Source: JAJQBJ01 sp964387095
GTDB taxonomy: Bacteria; Bacillota; Clostridia; Oscillospirales; Oscillospiraceae
Assembly: GCA_964387095.1 (NCBI GenBank)
Contig: CAYLVH010000023.1
Span: 1-21,857 of the forward strand
DNA length: 21,857 bases
Reading direction: 5' to 3'
In this document: positions 7,625 to 15,356 of the stretch, one piece after another
Position numbering within the stretch: the first letter of the stretch is position 1
Layout: every line of letters starts with the position of its first letter
Position numbers and translations under genes: made by a program
The notes under the pieces: model-generated
What the model saw: the letters and a program-made list of their open reading frames with translations, nothing else
Databases searched by the model: none
Told to the model about the DNA's origin: nothing

Positions 7625-7657
7625 GGAGGCGCCTCCCTCGGGTGGTAATTAGTTATA
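7625..7657 (+). promoter_or_regulatory. GGAGGCGCCTCC palindrome and shared block before the ribosome-binding site
   Basis: The perfect 12-bp palindrome GGAGGCGCCTCC (7625-7636) contains both a Shine-Dalgarno-like GGAGG and its complement CCTCC. TAATTAGTTATA (7646-7657) follows, then the real AAGGAGG (7666-7672). The CCTCC could pair with the ribosome-binding site. The paralogue's leader has the same order of elements. Confidence 0.5.
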
Positions 7658-7678
7658 AAAGAGAAAAGGAGGATACAT

Positions 7679-9622
7679 ATGAAAAAGTTGATTGCATTTA
7701 TGCTGGCTCTGGCCATGGTGCTGTCCATGGCAGCCTGCGGCGATGGGACCAACGCTCCTGAGGAGACTGAAGATACGACGGCCACTGAGACTTCGGGAGA
7801 CGCCATCACCGATTTGGTCACCTATGAGCTCACCAACCGTGAGGTTGAGAGTCTGAACATCCTATACAGCCAGAAGGCAACGGACTTTAACGTCACCACC
7901 AACTTGATCGACGGCCTGCTCAGCGCTGACTCTGAGGGCAAGCTGGTGGCCAGCCTGGCGGAGAGCTGGGAGACCACGGACAACGGCGTGACCTGGACCT
8001 TCCACCTGCGTGAGGGTGTCAAGTGGGTGGATATCAACGGCCAGGAAATGGCTGACCTGACCTCCGCAGACTTTGTCACTGGCTTGGAATGGGTGCTGAA
8101 CGCTGCCAAAAACAATGCGGCCAACACCTCTATGCCCAATGAGATGATTGTGGGCGCCAAGGATTATTATGACTACACTGCCAGCTTGGACGAGGAAGAG
8201 GCTAAGGCCCTGGCTCCCGACAACGAGACCTTCCTGAGCATGGTGGGCATCGACACCCCGGATGATTACACCGTGGTCTATACCTGCATCAGTGAGAAGC
8301 CCTACTTCGATACCGTGGCAACCTACGCCTGCCTGTATCCTGCCTCTGCTGCTCTGATTGAGGAGCTGGGTGTAGATGACTTCCGGGCCTGCACCAACGA
8401 GACCATGTGGTATTGCGGACCCTACATTCTGACTGAGTACATCAACGGCAATGAAAAGGTCCTTGAGCCGAATCCCACTTGGTGGGGTGCGGAGGAGAAC
8501 ACCCGCTTCAACTCCGTCACCATCAAGATGGTCGACGACCTGAACGTGGCGTTCCAGCTGTACCAGACCGGCGAGATCGACAACGTTGACTTGACCGAGT
8601 CCAACCTGAAGACCATCTATGAGGATGAGAGCAATCCTTTCCATGATTATCTCGTGGAAAAGCGTCCTACCAAGTACGCCTACGACTTCCACTTCTGCTA
8701 TAATAAGAATAATGAGGATGGCACTCCCGACACCAACTGGAACACCGCGGTTGCCAACGAGGCCTTCCGCCTGAGCTGGTATTATGCGCTGAATATGACC
8801 GACTACTATAAGCGCTATAATGCCATCAATCCTTTGAAGTGCGAGAGCAACACCTACACCATGCCTGGCTTGGTTTACACCTCCGACGGCACGGATTACA
8901 CCGATCTGGTAATTGCGAACCTGGGCCTGGACGAGTCTGACGGCGAGACGCCCATGAAGTACGACGCGGAATTGGGCGCGCAGTACAAGGAGCAGGCCAT
9001 GGAGGAGCTGACTGCCCAGGGCGTCACCTTCCCCGTCACGGTGGACTATTATATCGCAGCCAGCAACCAGACTGACCTGGACACCGCAAACGTTTTGAAG
9101 CAGATTTTCCAGGACTGCTTCGGGGATGACTACATTGTCCTGAACATCAAGACCTATGTTTCCTCCCTGGCTCAGGAGGTTCGTATTCCCCGCCTGGCCT
9201 CCTTCTATATCAACGGTTGGGGCGCTGACTATGGCGATCCTCAGAACTACCTGTTCCAGGAGACCTACGGGGATGACAACGCCTACTATTCCGAAAACTA
9301 TTCCGCCATCAATGAGCTGACCGAGGCTGACGCTCCTGAGCTGATCGCCACCTACATCGAGTTCACTGAGATGGTGGCCCTGGCCAACGAGATCACCGAT
9401 GATTTGGACGCCCGTTACGCGGCCTATGCGGAAGCGGAGGCTTATATGATTCAGCACGCACTGGTTGTGCCGTTGTATCTGGATGTGGAATGGCAGCTGA
9501 CCAATATCAACGATTACAGCCGCATCAATGCCATGTTCGGCCTCCAGAACTATCGCTACATCAACTATGAGACCAACTCCAATGGTTACACCACCGAGGA
9601 CTACGCAGCTTTTGCAGAGTAA
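7679..9622 (+). CDS. Peptide ABC transporter substrate-binding lipoprotein (OppA/SBP_bac_5), copy 1
   Basis: This 647-residue extracytoplasmic binding protein would capture peptides, or a similar solute, for an Opp/Dpp-type ABC importer. A lipoprotein signal peptide (MKKLIAFMLALAMVLSMAAC) places the acylated Cys at residue 20, followed by an acidic Thr-rich linker. Family-5 SBP features follow, including LAESWETTDNGVTWTFHLREGVKW near 95-120. The start ATG 7679 has AAGGAGG (7666-7672) at 6-nt spacing. It is strongly similar along its whole length to the second lipoprotein (10288), sharing for example TNETMWYCGPYILTEYINGN. It has its own promoter, structured leader and terminator, so it is a separate transcription unit and presumably feeds the oppBCDF permease downstream. 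Its ligand is not evident. Confidence 0.93.
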   Translation: MKKLIAFMLALAMVLSMAACGDGTNAPEETEDTTATETSGDAITDLVTYELTNREVESLNILYSQKATDFNVTTNLIDGLLSADSEGKLVASLAESWETTDNGVTWTFHLREGVKWVDINGQEMADLTSADFVTGLEWVLNAAKNNAANTSMPNEMIVGAKDYYDYTASLDEEEAKALAPDNETFLSMVGIDTPDDYTVVYTCISEKPYFDTVATYACLYPASAALIEELGVDDFRACTNETMWYCGPYILTEYINGNEKVLEPNPTWWGAEENTRFNSVTIKMVDDLNVAFQLYQTGEIDNVDLTESNLKTIYEDESNPFHDYLVEKRPTKYAYDFHFCYNKNNEDGTPDTNWNTAVANEAFRLSWYYALNMTDYYKRYNAINPLKCESNTYTMPGLVYTSDGTDYTDLVIANLGLDESDGETPMKYDAELGAQYKEQAMEELTAQGVTFPVTVDYYIAASNQTDLDTANVLKQIFQDCFGDDYIVLNIKTYVSSLAQEVRIPRLASFYINGWGADYGDPQNYLFQETYGDDNAYYSENYSAINELTEADAPELIATYIEFTEMVALANEITDDLDARYAAYAEAEAYMIQHALVVPLYLDVEWQLTNINDYSRINAMFGLQNYRYINYETNSNGYTTEDYAAFAE

Positions 9623-9654
9623 TTTCTTTGCAGAGCGAAAACTTGGTTGACTTG

Positions 9655-9695
9655 GGGCCGCTTCGTCCGCAGGCGAAGCGGCCCTTCTCAATTTT
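9655..9695 (+). terminator. Rho-independent terminator after copy 1
   Basis: Arms GGGCCGCTTCG (9655-9665) and CGAAGCGGCCC (9674-9684) form a perfect 11-bp stem with an 8-nt loop, followed by TTCTCAATTTTT. It separates the first lipoprotein gene from the second. Confidence 0.85.
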
Positions 9696-9897
9696 TGAAG
9701 GGACTTGGGTATGCATAGACGATATTTGTTTGCAAGAAATGATGCATTTAAGCGCTGGAGATCTCTGCTGATTTTACTTTTTAAGCTGCAAAATGGCTAA
9801 AGATGAAGGAGTTCCTTCGTTTTTAGAGGGAATTCCCATGACAAAAGGTGACTTTTTTCGGAATGCACTGGAAAAATTGCAAACTCAATAAAAAAGA
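9696..9897. other. AT-rich intergenic stretch upstream of the second oppA promoter
   Basis: No gene is seen. A small hairpin GAAGGA-GT-TCCTTC followed by GTTTTT (around 9805-9822) is the only structure noted. Confidence 0.4.
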
Positions 9898-9926
9898 TTG
9901 CATTTTTATGTGAATAATGATATAAT
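9898..9926 (+). promoter_or_regulatory. Promoter of the second lipoprotein gene and opp operon
   Basis: -35 TTGCAT (9898-9903), 17-nt spacer and perfect -10 TATAAT (9921-9926). Transcription from about 9933 gives a leader of about 355 nt. Confidence 0.8.
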
Positions 9927-10081
9927 GCAACCATGTTAGTTTCGGTATAAAAAGCCGATCCCTCCGGGCTGAATTCCCGTGACCAAAAACCGAGAAAATC
10001 TGAAAAAAATTTGAGAATGTACTCACTCCATAGGTGCAATTCCGGGCCGAATGTGCAGCAAGGAGAATGAAGGTGGAATAT

Positions 10082-10122
10082 GGCTTTTATTCCCGCAAGT
10101 GCGCGGGGACAGAAGCCTTTTT
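10082..10122 (+). terminator. Terminator-like attenuator hairpin in the leader of the opp operon
   Basis: The ascending arm GGCTTTTATTCCC (10082-10094) is identical to that at 7522-7534. The descending arm GGGGACAGAAGCC (10105-10117) differs from its counterpart but keeps pairing at 12 of 13 positions, using G-U where the other copy has A-U. Two more pairs (G95-C104 and C96-G103) extend the stem, and TTTTT (10118-10122) follows. The single A-C mismatch falls at the same position in both copies. It lies about 150 nt after the predicted transcription start. Confidence 0.68.
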
Positions 10123-10185
10123 GCGTATTTATACACAATTCGTGTATGAAGATAATAATAAAATGTGTATAACGTATTACTACCC

Positions 10186-10264
10186 AATGGAGGAACCTCC
10201 ATTTTCATTCTACTGGAATGTAGAATGGATGGTATTATTCCCTATTAGGCAGTAATTAGTTATA
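10186..10264 (+). promoter_or_regulatory. GGAGG/CCTCC hairpin, second hairpin and shared block before the ribosome-binding site
   Basis: AATGGAGG-AA-CCTCCATT (10186-10203) is an 8-bp hairpin containing GGAGG and CCTCC. A further hairpin CATTCTAC/GTAGAATG (10206-10213 with 10220-10227) follows. TAATTAGTTATA (10253-10264) matches 7646-7657 exactly, and the true AAGGAGG is at 10274-10280. The order matches the copy 1 leader and could affect ribosome access. Confidence 0.5.
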
Positions 10265-10287
10265 GAAAAAAACAAGGAGGAAAAAAT

Positions 10288-12264
10288 ATGAAAAAGTTTT
10301 TAGCCTTTGCGCTGGCGCTGGCCATGATGCTGTCTCTGGCAGCTTGTGGCGGTGGCAGTAGCGACAATTCCGGGAGCGGAGATGTCACAATTAATGTTGA
10401 CACCTCTGAAAATGCCATCACCGACCTGGTGACCTATGAGACTGCGGCCCGTGAGGTTGAGTCTCTGAACGTCCTGTATAGCCAGCAGGCAACGGACTTC
10501 TATGTCACCACCAACCTGGTTGACGGCCTGCTGACCAACGACACCAAGGGCAACTTGGTGGCCTGCCTGGCTGAGAGCTGGGGCAGCGATGACGACGGCT
10601 TGACCTGGACCTTTACCCTGCGTGAGGGTCTCTGCTGGGTTGATATTAACGGCGAGAAGCAGGCTGACCTGACCTCCGCTGACTTTGTCACCGGCCTGGA
10701 GTGGGTCCTGAACGCGGCCAAGAATGAAAACAGCAACACTTCCATGCCCAACGACATGATCGAGGGCGCAAAGGAGTACAATCTCTATACGCAGTCCCTG
10801 GTGGATGAGGGCAGGGAAGATGAAGCTCTGGCTCTGACCACTGAAGACTTCATGAGCATGGTGGGCATTGAGACCCCCGACGACTACACGGTGGTTTACC
10901 ACTGCACCACCGCCCTGCCCTACTTTGACACAGTCGCCACCTATGCCTGCCTGTATCCCGCCTCTCAGGCGCTCATCGACGAGCTGGGTGTGGAAGGCTT
11001 CCGGGGGTGCACCAATGAGACCATGTGGTATTGCGGACCCTACATCCTGACTGAGTACATCAACGGAAATGAAAAGGTCTTTGAACCCAACCCCCTGTGG
11101 TGGGGCAATGATGAGTATACCCGCTTCAACTCCGTTACCGTTAAGATGGTTGACGACACGAACGTGGCATATCAGCTGTATCAGACCGGTGAGATTGACA
11201 ACGTTGACCTGAATGAGTCCACTCTGGCCACCATTGTCAGCAACGGCGGCGAGGAGTATGAGATGATCACCGAGAAGCTGCCCACCAAGTATTCTTATCA
11301 GATGCACTTCTGCTTTAATAAGAATAATGAGGATGGCACTGCCGACACCAATTGGAACACCGCCATCGCCAACGAGGCGTTCCGCCTGTCCTGGTACTAT
11401 GGCTTGGATCTCAGCAGCTATTATTCTCGCATCAACGCCATCAACCCCCTGACCGTGGAGAACAACTTCTACACCATGAGTGGCTTGGTTTACACCTCTG
11501 ACGGCACTGACTACACGGAACTGGTCAGGCAGAACCTGGGCCTGGGCGAGTACAATGGTGAGACCATGGTCCGTCTGGACGCTGACAAGGCGGAGGAGTA
11601 TAAGCAGCAGGCCATTGAGGAGCTGACCGCGCTGGGCGTGGAGTTTCCCGTGGAGATTGACTACTACATTGCTGCTTCCTCTCAGACCGCTCTGGACAAC
11701 GCAAACGTGCTGGCGCAGTGCTTCTCTGACTCCCTGGGCGACGACTATGTTACGCTGAATATCTGCACCTATGTCTCCTCTCTGTCGACCGAGGTTCGTA
11801 CTCCCCGCCTGGCCTCCATCTATATCAACGGTTGGGGCGCTGACTACGGTGATCCTGAGAACTACCTGTTCCAGGAGACCTTCGGCGACGCCAACGCTTA
11901 TTATTCCGTAAATTATTCCTGCATCAACGACTTCTATGATGACCCCTCTACCGCTTACTCCGAGGAGCTGATCGCTGAGTATCAGACCTTCACTGAGATG
12001 GTGGAGGAAGCCAACGCAATCAACGATGATCTGGATGCCCGTTATGCGGCCTTTGCTGAGGCGGAGGCCTATATGATCCAGCACTGCCTGGGCGGCATCC
12101 CCATGTACTACGACATCCAGTGGCAGGAGACCAAGATCAATGATTACTCCAAGATCAGAGCTGCATATGGCATCCAGTCTAACCGCTATTTGAACTGGGA
12201 GACCAACGTGAACGGTTACACCACCGAGGACTATGAGGCTTTCGCAGCCGAATATAACAGCTAA
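10288..12264 (+). CDS. oppA: Peptide ABC transporter substrate-binding lipoprotein (OppA/SBP_bac_5), copy 2
   Basis: This 658-residue binding lipoprotein is first in the opp operon. The signal peptide ends in the lipobox LAAC, with acylated Cys20, followed by a Gly/Ser-rich linker (GGGSSDNSGSG). The mature domain is closely related to copy 1 throughout (SADFVTGLEWVLNAAKN, INGWGADYGDP.NYLFQET, near-identical C-terminus NGYTTEDY.AFA). Linker and surface segments differ, for example residues 160-185. The start ATG has AAGGAGG 7 nt upstream. It is separated from the permease genes by 117 nt containing a strong hairpin, a layout usual where the binding protein must be made in excess of the membrane parts. 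Peptide is the family's usual ligand; the actual one is unknown. Confidence 0.93.
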   Translation: MKKFLAFALALAMMLSLAACGGGSSDNSGSGDVTINVDTSENAITDLVTYETAAREVESLNVLYSQQATDFYVTTNLVDGLLTNDTKGNLVACLAESWGSDDDGLTWTFTLREGLCWVDINGEKQADLTSADFVTGLEWVLNAAKNENSNTSMPNDMIEGAKEYNLYTQSLVDEGREDEALALTTEDFMSMVGIETPDDYTVVYHCTTALPYFDTVATYACLYPASQALIDELGVEGFRGCTNETMWYCGPYILTEYINGNEKVFEPNPLWWGNDEYTRFNSVTVKMVDDTNVAYQLYQTGEIDNVDLNESTLATIVSNGGEEYEMITEKLPTKYSYQMHFCFNKNNEDGTADTNWNTAIANEAFRLSWYYGLDLSSYYSRINAINPLTVENNFYTMSGLVYTSDGTDYTELVRQNLGLGEYNGETMVRLDADKAEEYKQQAIEELTALGVEFPVEIDYYIAASSQTALDNANVLAQCFSDSLGDDYVTLNICTYVSSLSTEVRTPRLASIYINGWGADYGDPENYLFQETFGDANAYYSVNYSCINDFYDDPSTAYSEELIAEYQTFTEMVEEANAINDDLDARYAAFAEAEAYMIQHCLGGIPMYYDIQWQETKINDYSKIRAAYGIQSNRYLNWETNVNGYTTEDYEAFAAEYNS

Positions 12265-12293
12265 TTTCCCCGCGCAAAACCAACATTTAACCA

Positions 12294-12325
12294 CTCCCGG
12301 TTCCGGGGTTCCCCGGAACCGGGAG
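12294..12325 (+). other. Strong intercistronic hairpin between oppA copy 2 and oppB
   Basis: Arms CTCCCGGTTCCGGGG (12294-12308) and CCCCGGAACCGGGAG (12311-12325) are a perfect 15-bp inverted repeat with a 2-nt centre. No T-run follows, so it is not a standard terminator. It probably protects the upstream oppA mRNA 3' end and sets oppA above oppBCDF expression. A second, smaller hairpin GAAGCCG/CGGCTTC (12340-12346 with 12355-12361) follows just before the oppB ribosome-binding site. Confidence 0.75.
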
Positions 12326-12381
12326 ACCGGAATTGACGGGAAGCCGGAATTGAGCGGCTTCTCTATAAAGGATGATGAATT

Positions 12382-13341
12382 ATGGCAATGGCAAAATATA
12401 CGGTCAAACGACTGCTACAGGGCCTGATTACCGTTCTCCTGATTGCCACGATTGTTTTTCTGCTAATGCGTATGCTTCCTACGGACTACTTCTTTACAGA
12501 AGAGCAGCTTATGAAGTTTACGGACGAGCAGAAGAATGACGCATTGAGGGCAGCTGGCCTGCTGGATCCCATCGGTGTACAGTTGATTAACTTCTATGCT
12601 GATCTGGCGACCTTTGACTTTGGCGTTTCCAGACGGATTCAGTCCGGTATCGCCGTCACAACGGTCATTGGCGATAAGTTCGCCGTCTCCATGAGACTCG
12701 GTATCATCGCTCTGTGTATCTCTCTGGTACTTGGCGTCGTGCTTGGCATTTTGCAGACGATCTTTAAGGATCGGATTATGGATCATGTTGGTACCGCCTA
12801 CACGGTCTTCGTCAACGCCGTCCCAAGTCTGGTTTCGTACTCGCTTGTATTGGTGATTGGCTCCCGCTTGTTAGGGCTGCCCTCCATGTATTCCACCCGT
12901 ACCAACACAGGCCTTTCCTCAGTCCTCCCCATCACCTGCTTATGCCTTGCGTCCATTGCGGGCTATGCCCTATGGACCCGGCGCTACATGGTGGATGAGA
13001 TCAACAAGGACTACATTAAGCTGGCTAGAGTCAAGGGCGTGCCGAATCGGCAGATTATGACGGGTCACGTTCTGAGGAACGCGTTTGTGCCCCTGGCGCA
13101 ATATCTGCCCGCCTCTTTCCTGCTGACCATCGGCGGCTCCCTGCTGGTAGAGCGGTTCTTCTCCGTTCCCGGTATGGGTCCCCTGCTGACGGATGCGATT
13201 CAGCGGTATGACCTGAATGTGGTGCAGACCCTTGTTATTCTGTATGCTGCCCTGGGTATCCTGGGCGTTTTCCTGGGCGATATCCTGATGATGCTCATCG
13301 ATCCCAGAATCTCCCTGACTGGAAAAGGAGGTGGAAGATAA
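12382..13341 (+). CDS. oppB: Peptide ABC transporter permease, OppB/DppB type
   Basis: This 319-residue inner-membrane subunit has the typical N-terminal helix (YTVKRLLQGLITVLLIATIVFLLMR) followed by an extracytoplasmic segment and a five-helix BPD_transp_1 core. The EAA-type coupling segment is near residue 210 (DYIKLARVKGVP, with a GxP-like turn and VLRNAFVPL). It would pair with OppC to form the peptide channel. The ATG at 12382 follows AAAGGA (12367-12372) at 9-nt spacing; ATG 12388 is a possible alternative. The weak ribosome-binding site, compared with oppA, fits lower expression. Confidence 0.93.
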   Translation: MAMAKYTVKRLLQGLITVLLIATIVFLLMRMLPTDYFFTEEQLMKFTDEQKNDALRAAGLLDPIGVQLINFYADLATFDFGVSRRIQSGIAVTTVIGDKFAVSMRLGIIALCISLVLGVVLGILQTIFKDRIMDHVGTAYTVFVNAVPSLVSYSLVLVIGSRLLGLPSMYSTRTNTGLSSVLPITCLCLASIAGYALWTRRYMVDEINKDYIKLARVKGVPNRQIMTGHVLRNAFVPLAQYLPASFLLTIGGSLLVERFFSVPGMGPLLTDAIQRYDLNVVQTLVILYAALGILGVFLGDILMMLIDPRISLTGKGGGR

Positions 13342-14286
13342 ATGGCTGAGAAAGAAACAAAAACTGTCGTGGAAAATGAGGACGAACTTTTCTACTTCGT
13401 TCCGTACTCCGCGGAACAGGCAGAGAGCATCGGCTATTCCAATTACTCTTATTGGGGTTCCGTGTTCCGGAACTTTCTGAAAAAGAAGGTCACCGTTGTC
13501 CTGGCCATCGTCTTTATTGCGCTGTTTATCTTCACCTTCGTGGCTCTGGCAATCGGCAAGTATGACTATGCAAGCCTGGTTGCGGATACCTCCAAGGCAT
13601 TTATCTCCCCCAACGGCGAGTACTGGTTTGGTACAGATAACATTGGCCGTGACTACTGGTGCCAGGTATGGTATGCGAGCCGTATTTCCATTCAGCTGGC
13701 GGCAATCGTGGCCCTGGGTGAAATGATTATCGGCGTGGCCATTGGCCTGGTGTGGGGCTATGTCCGTTCCCTGGACCGCTTCTTCACCGAGCTGTATAAT
13801 CTCATCGACAACGTGCCCCGTATCATTTATCTGACCCTGATCGCCCTTCTGGTTGGTCAGACCTTCTGGGTCATGGCTATGTCCCTGATCGCCTTTGGCT
13901 GGCTGGCTATGGCGCGTAATGTCCGGAACCTCTGCATTATGTATCGTGACCGGGAGTATAACCTGGCGTCCCGTTGCCTGGGCACCCCGCTGTTCCGGAT
14001 TTTGACCAAGAACATACTGCCTTATTTGGTCAGCGTGATTATCCTGCGTCTGGCGCTGTCCATCCCCAACACCATCGCGCTGGAGTCCACCCTGTCCTAC
14101 TTGGGACTGGGCTTAGACGTAAACACCCCGTCCCTGGGCATCCTGCTGAGAAACGCGAGAAACTACTTCCTGGATTATCCCTATTTGCTGATCTTCCCGG
14201 CAGTGATTGTCTCTGTGATCACCGTCACATTCTACCTGGTGGGCAACGCATTCTCGGATGCGGCTGATCCCCGCAACCACGTTTAA
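13342..14286 (+). CDS. oppC: Peptide ABC transporter permease, OppC/DppC type
   Basis: This 314-residue partner of OppB has an N-terminal cytoplasmic segment of about 50 residues, then a first helix near 51-70, the family hallmark FGTDNIGRDYW near 96-106, and five core helices. The EAA coupling segment is near 195-215 (REYNLASRCLGTPLFRILTKNILP). Its ATG directly abuts the oppB stop (TAAATG), indicating translational coupling. The ribosome-binding site AAGGAGG (13325-13331) lies inside the end of oppB. Confidence 0.93.
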   Translation: MAEKETKTVVENEDELFYFVPYSAEQAESIGYSNYSYWGSVFRNFLKKKVTVVLAIVFIALFIFTFVALAIGKYDYASLVADTSKAFISPNGEYWFGTDNIGRDYWCQVWYASRISIQLAAIVALGEMIIGVAIGLVWGYVRSLDRFFTELYNLIDNVPRIIYLTLIALLVGQTFWVMAMSLIAFGWLAMARNVRNLCIMYRDREYNLASRCLGTPLFRILTKNILPYLVSVIILRLALSIPNTIALESTLSYLGLGLDVNTPSLGILLRNARNYFLDYPYLLIFPAVIVSVITVTFYLVGNAFSDAADPRNHV

Positions 14287-14298
14287 GGAGGCGACAAA

Positions 14299-15351
14299 AT
14301 GGAAAATAGCAATGTCATTTTGTCCGCAAAGGACGTGGAAATCCAGTTCTCCATGCGGGGCAGAAAGCTGAAAGCAATCCGCAAATGCTCCCTGGATTTG
14401 TATGAAGGCGAGACACTGGCCATCGTGGGCGAGTCCGGCTCCGGCAAGTCTGTGTTCACAAAGTCCTTCCTAGGCATGTTGGATAAGAACGGCAGCGTTG
14501 TTGGCGGCTCCATCACTTTCGAGGGCAAGGATGTCTCTCAATATAAGACTGATAAGGACTGGAAGGGCATCCGGGGCAAGAAGATTTCCATGGTGATGCA
14601 GGACCCCATGACTTCCCTGAATCCTCTGAAAACCGTGGGCAAGCAGATTCAGGAGTCCATTGAGCTGCATCGTGGCTTGAAGGGCGCTGAGGCCAAGGCC
14701 GAGACAATCAGGATGCTGGAAAAGGTGGGCATCCCCTCCCCGGAAAAGCGCTATAAGCAGTATCCCCATGAGTTCTCCGGCGGCATGCGCCAGAGGGTCG
14801 TGATCGCAATTGCCTGCGCCTGCCATCCGCAGATTCTGATCTGCGATGAGCCCACCACTGCTCTGGACGTGACCATCCAGGCGCAGATTCTGGATCTGGT
14901 CCGCTCCCTGAAGGAGGAGCTGGGCATGACCGTTATCTACATCACCCATGACCTGGGCGTTGTCGCAAACGTGGCTGACCGCATTGCGGTTATGTATGCC
15001 GGTCAGCTGGTGGAGATCGGCACTGCCGAAGAGATCTTCTATGACGCATGGCATCCCTACACGTGGGCGCTGCTATCCGCACTGCCCCAGCTGGGCACCA
15101 AGGGCGAGGAGCTCTCCACTATCGAGGGAACACCCCCCAATCTGTACAACGTGATTGAGGGTGACGCGTTCGCGCCCCGTAATAAATACGCCCTGGCGAT
15201 TGACTTTGTGAAGGAGCCTCCCTATTTTGATATCACGCCCACCCATAAGGCGAAGACCTGGTATCTGGACCCCCGCTGCCCCAAGTTTGATCGTCCTGCC
15301 AACATTACACACTTCAAAGAAATTATTCGCGGTAAGTATCAGGAGGGGTGA
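14299..15351 (+). CDS. oppD: Peptide ABC transporter ATPase, OppD/DppD type
   Basis: This 350-residue nucleotide-binding subunit powers uptake with OppF. Walker A GESGSGKS is at 44-51, Q-loop Gln101, signature FSGGM at 159-163, Walker B LICDEP at 180-185 and H-loop His217. All catalytic elements are intact. A C-terminal oligopeptide-type extension follows from about 250. Its usual Cys-rich motif (recalled as GCxFxxRCxxA...C) reads GDAFAPRNKYALAIDF here, so the cysteines are replaced by Asp and Asn; only Cys327 remains nearby. The ribosome-binding site AAGGAGG (14285-14291) is 7 nt before ATG. It overlaps the region preceding oppF. Confidence 0.94.
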   Translation: MENSNVILSAKDVEIQFSMRGRKLKAIRKCSLDLYEGETLAIVGESGSGKSVFTKSFLGMLDKNGSVVGGSITFEGKDVSQYKTDKDWKGIRGKKISMVMQDPMTSLNPLKTVGKQIQESIELHRGLKGAEAKAETIRMLEKVGIPSPEKRYKQYPHEFSGGMRQRVVIAIACACHPQILICDEPTTALDVTIQAQILDLVRSLKEELGMTVIYITHDLGVVANVADRIAVMYAGQLVEIGTAEEIFYDAWHPYTWALLSALPQLGTKGEELSTIEGTPPNLYNVIEGDAFAPRNKYALAIDFVKEPPYFDITPTHKAKTWYLDPRCPKFDRPANITHFKEIIRGKYQEG

Positions 15352-15356
15352 TGGAG

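Noticed and set aside
7862..9691. Long open frame (609 codons) antisense to oppA copy 1
   Set aside because: Same reason: a shadow of the GC-rich third positions of the real lipoprotein gene, with no recognisable domain.
10068..10082. T-box-like AAGGTGGAAT before the attenuator in the opp leader
   Set aside because: It lacks the ACCGCG part of the T-box core, the equivalent place in the paralogous leader is different, and no stem I elements were recognised.
10131..10147. ATACAC/GTGTAT inverted repeat after the second attenuator
   Set aside because: It is short, AT-rich and without a counterpart in the first leader, so chance is likely.
10300..12294. Very long open frame (664 codons) antisense to oppA copy 2
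   Set aside because: It mirrors the codon bias of the real gene, is Val/Ile/Gly-rich without family motifs, and copy 1 has a similar antisense frame. There is no ribosome-binding site or promoter to support it.
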